In this document: positions 5,791-5,975 of the stretch, piece by piece
Numbering within the stretch: position 1 is the stretch's first letter
Layout of the letters: each line of letters begins with the position of its first letter
Origin: an uncultured Lachnospiraceae bacterium
Lineage (GTDB): Bacteria > Bacillota_A > Clostridia > Lachnospirales > Lachnospiraceae
DNA length: 5,975 nt
Direction: 5' to 3'
Assembly (NCBI GenBank): GCA_902780985.1
Contig: CACZHN010000234.1
Location: 1-5,975 of the forward strand
Notes under the pieces: generated by a model
Told to the model about the DNA's origin: nothing
Databases searched by the model: none
Seen by the model: the letters and a program-made list of their open reading frames with translations, nothing else
Translations under genes and position numbers: made by a program

Positions 5791-5975
5791 TACTATATAA
5801 GTACTGCTCTGAAACCTTGAATCTGTTGAACCTTAATAACTTAATAACATGACAACCCCGAAAATTCTTTTAAAAGCGGATCTTTCACGAGATCCACGAA
5901 GATGAAAATCTTCACAAGAATATTCGGATTTAAGAACGAATCCAAACAGTAAATTTTTGGAACGGTAAACGTTAA
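5791..5975. other. 185-base stretch with no recognisable gene; small hairpins and two mini-ORFs
   Basis: No known gene, tRNA or clear terminator is visible. GTACT/AGTAC (5790-5804) is a 5-bp stem without a U-tract. CTTAATAA is repeated twice (5832-5847). Three small hairpins follow: GGATCT/AGATCC (5878-5895), GAAGAT/ATCTTC with a GAAA loop (5898-5913) and GGATT/AATCC (5926-5943). Two tiny ORFs overlap by ATGA: 5849-5905 (18 codons) and 5902-5952 (16 codons, MKIFTRIFGFKNESKQ). Neither has a good ribosome binding site. It could be the leader of a gene beyond the window. Confidence 0.4.

Noticed and set aside
5790..5805. Terminator directly after the second tRNA
   Set aside because: GTACT/AGTAC is a 5-bp stem with an AT loop and no following U-tract; no convincing terminator is visible before the window ends.

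Overview
The window looks like a chromosome segment of a Gram-positive Clostridia member, most likely a gut or rumen Lachnospiraceae. Four things suggest this: a multi-domain surface protein with SpaA and VaFE (T-Q ester) domains and a sortase-type tail; the F-x-x-x-Y-Y...G-x-x-E-G-R repeat common in that family; a PD-(D/E)XK (Rpn-type) transposase remnant of the kind abundant there; and strong GGAGG-type ribosome binding sites with no CCA encoded in the tRNA genes. The species cannot be named from this sequence.

Bases 1-4751 are one very large surface-protein gene whose 5' end lies outside the window. In order it encodes the C-terminal end of a subtilisin-like (S8) protease domain with its catalytic serine, an acidic helical linker, a probable NlpC/P60-like cysteine peptidase domain, three SpaA/Cna-B-like domains (the second carrying two inserted FxxxYY repeats), six VaFE/T-Q ester domains, a Pro-rich wall-spanning stalk, and a TPPTG-membrane-KKRKK anchor. 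The reading frame is broken inside the fifth T-Q domain by two exact tandem duplications, 10 bp and 38 bp. Together they add 48 bp, so the frame is restored downstream. Without them the fifth domain is exactly 366 bp, the same as domains 2, 3 and 4. As written, translation stops at 3839 and the anchor is lost.

Bases 4752-5457 are more AT-rich. They hold a candidate promoter, an intact 62-codon basic small gene with a good ribosome binding site, an overlapping PD-(D/E)XK nuclease/transposase remnant with two apparent internal deletions, and a strong intrinsic terminator. The remnant keeps a well-formed internal ribosome binding site and ATG for its C-terminal helical tail.

Bases 5458-5790 are a stable-RNA unit: a near-consensus promoter, a short leader hairpin, tRNA-Ser(UGA) and tRNA-Ser(GGA). 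The last 185 bases have no recognisable gene, only small hairpins and two overlapping mini-ORFs of doubtful meaning.
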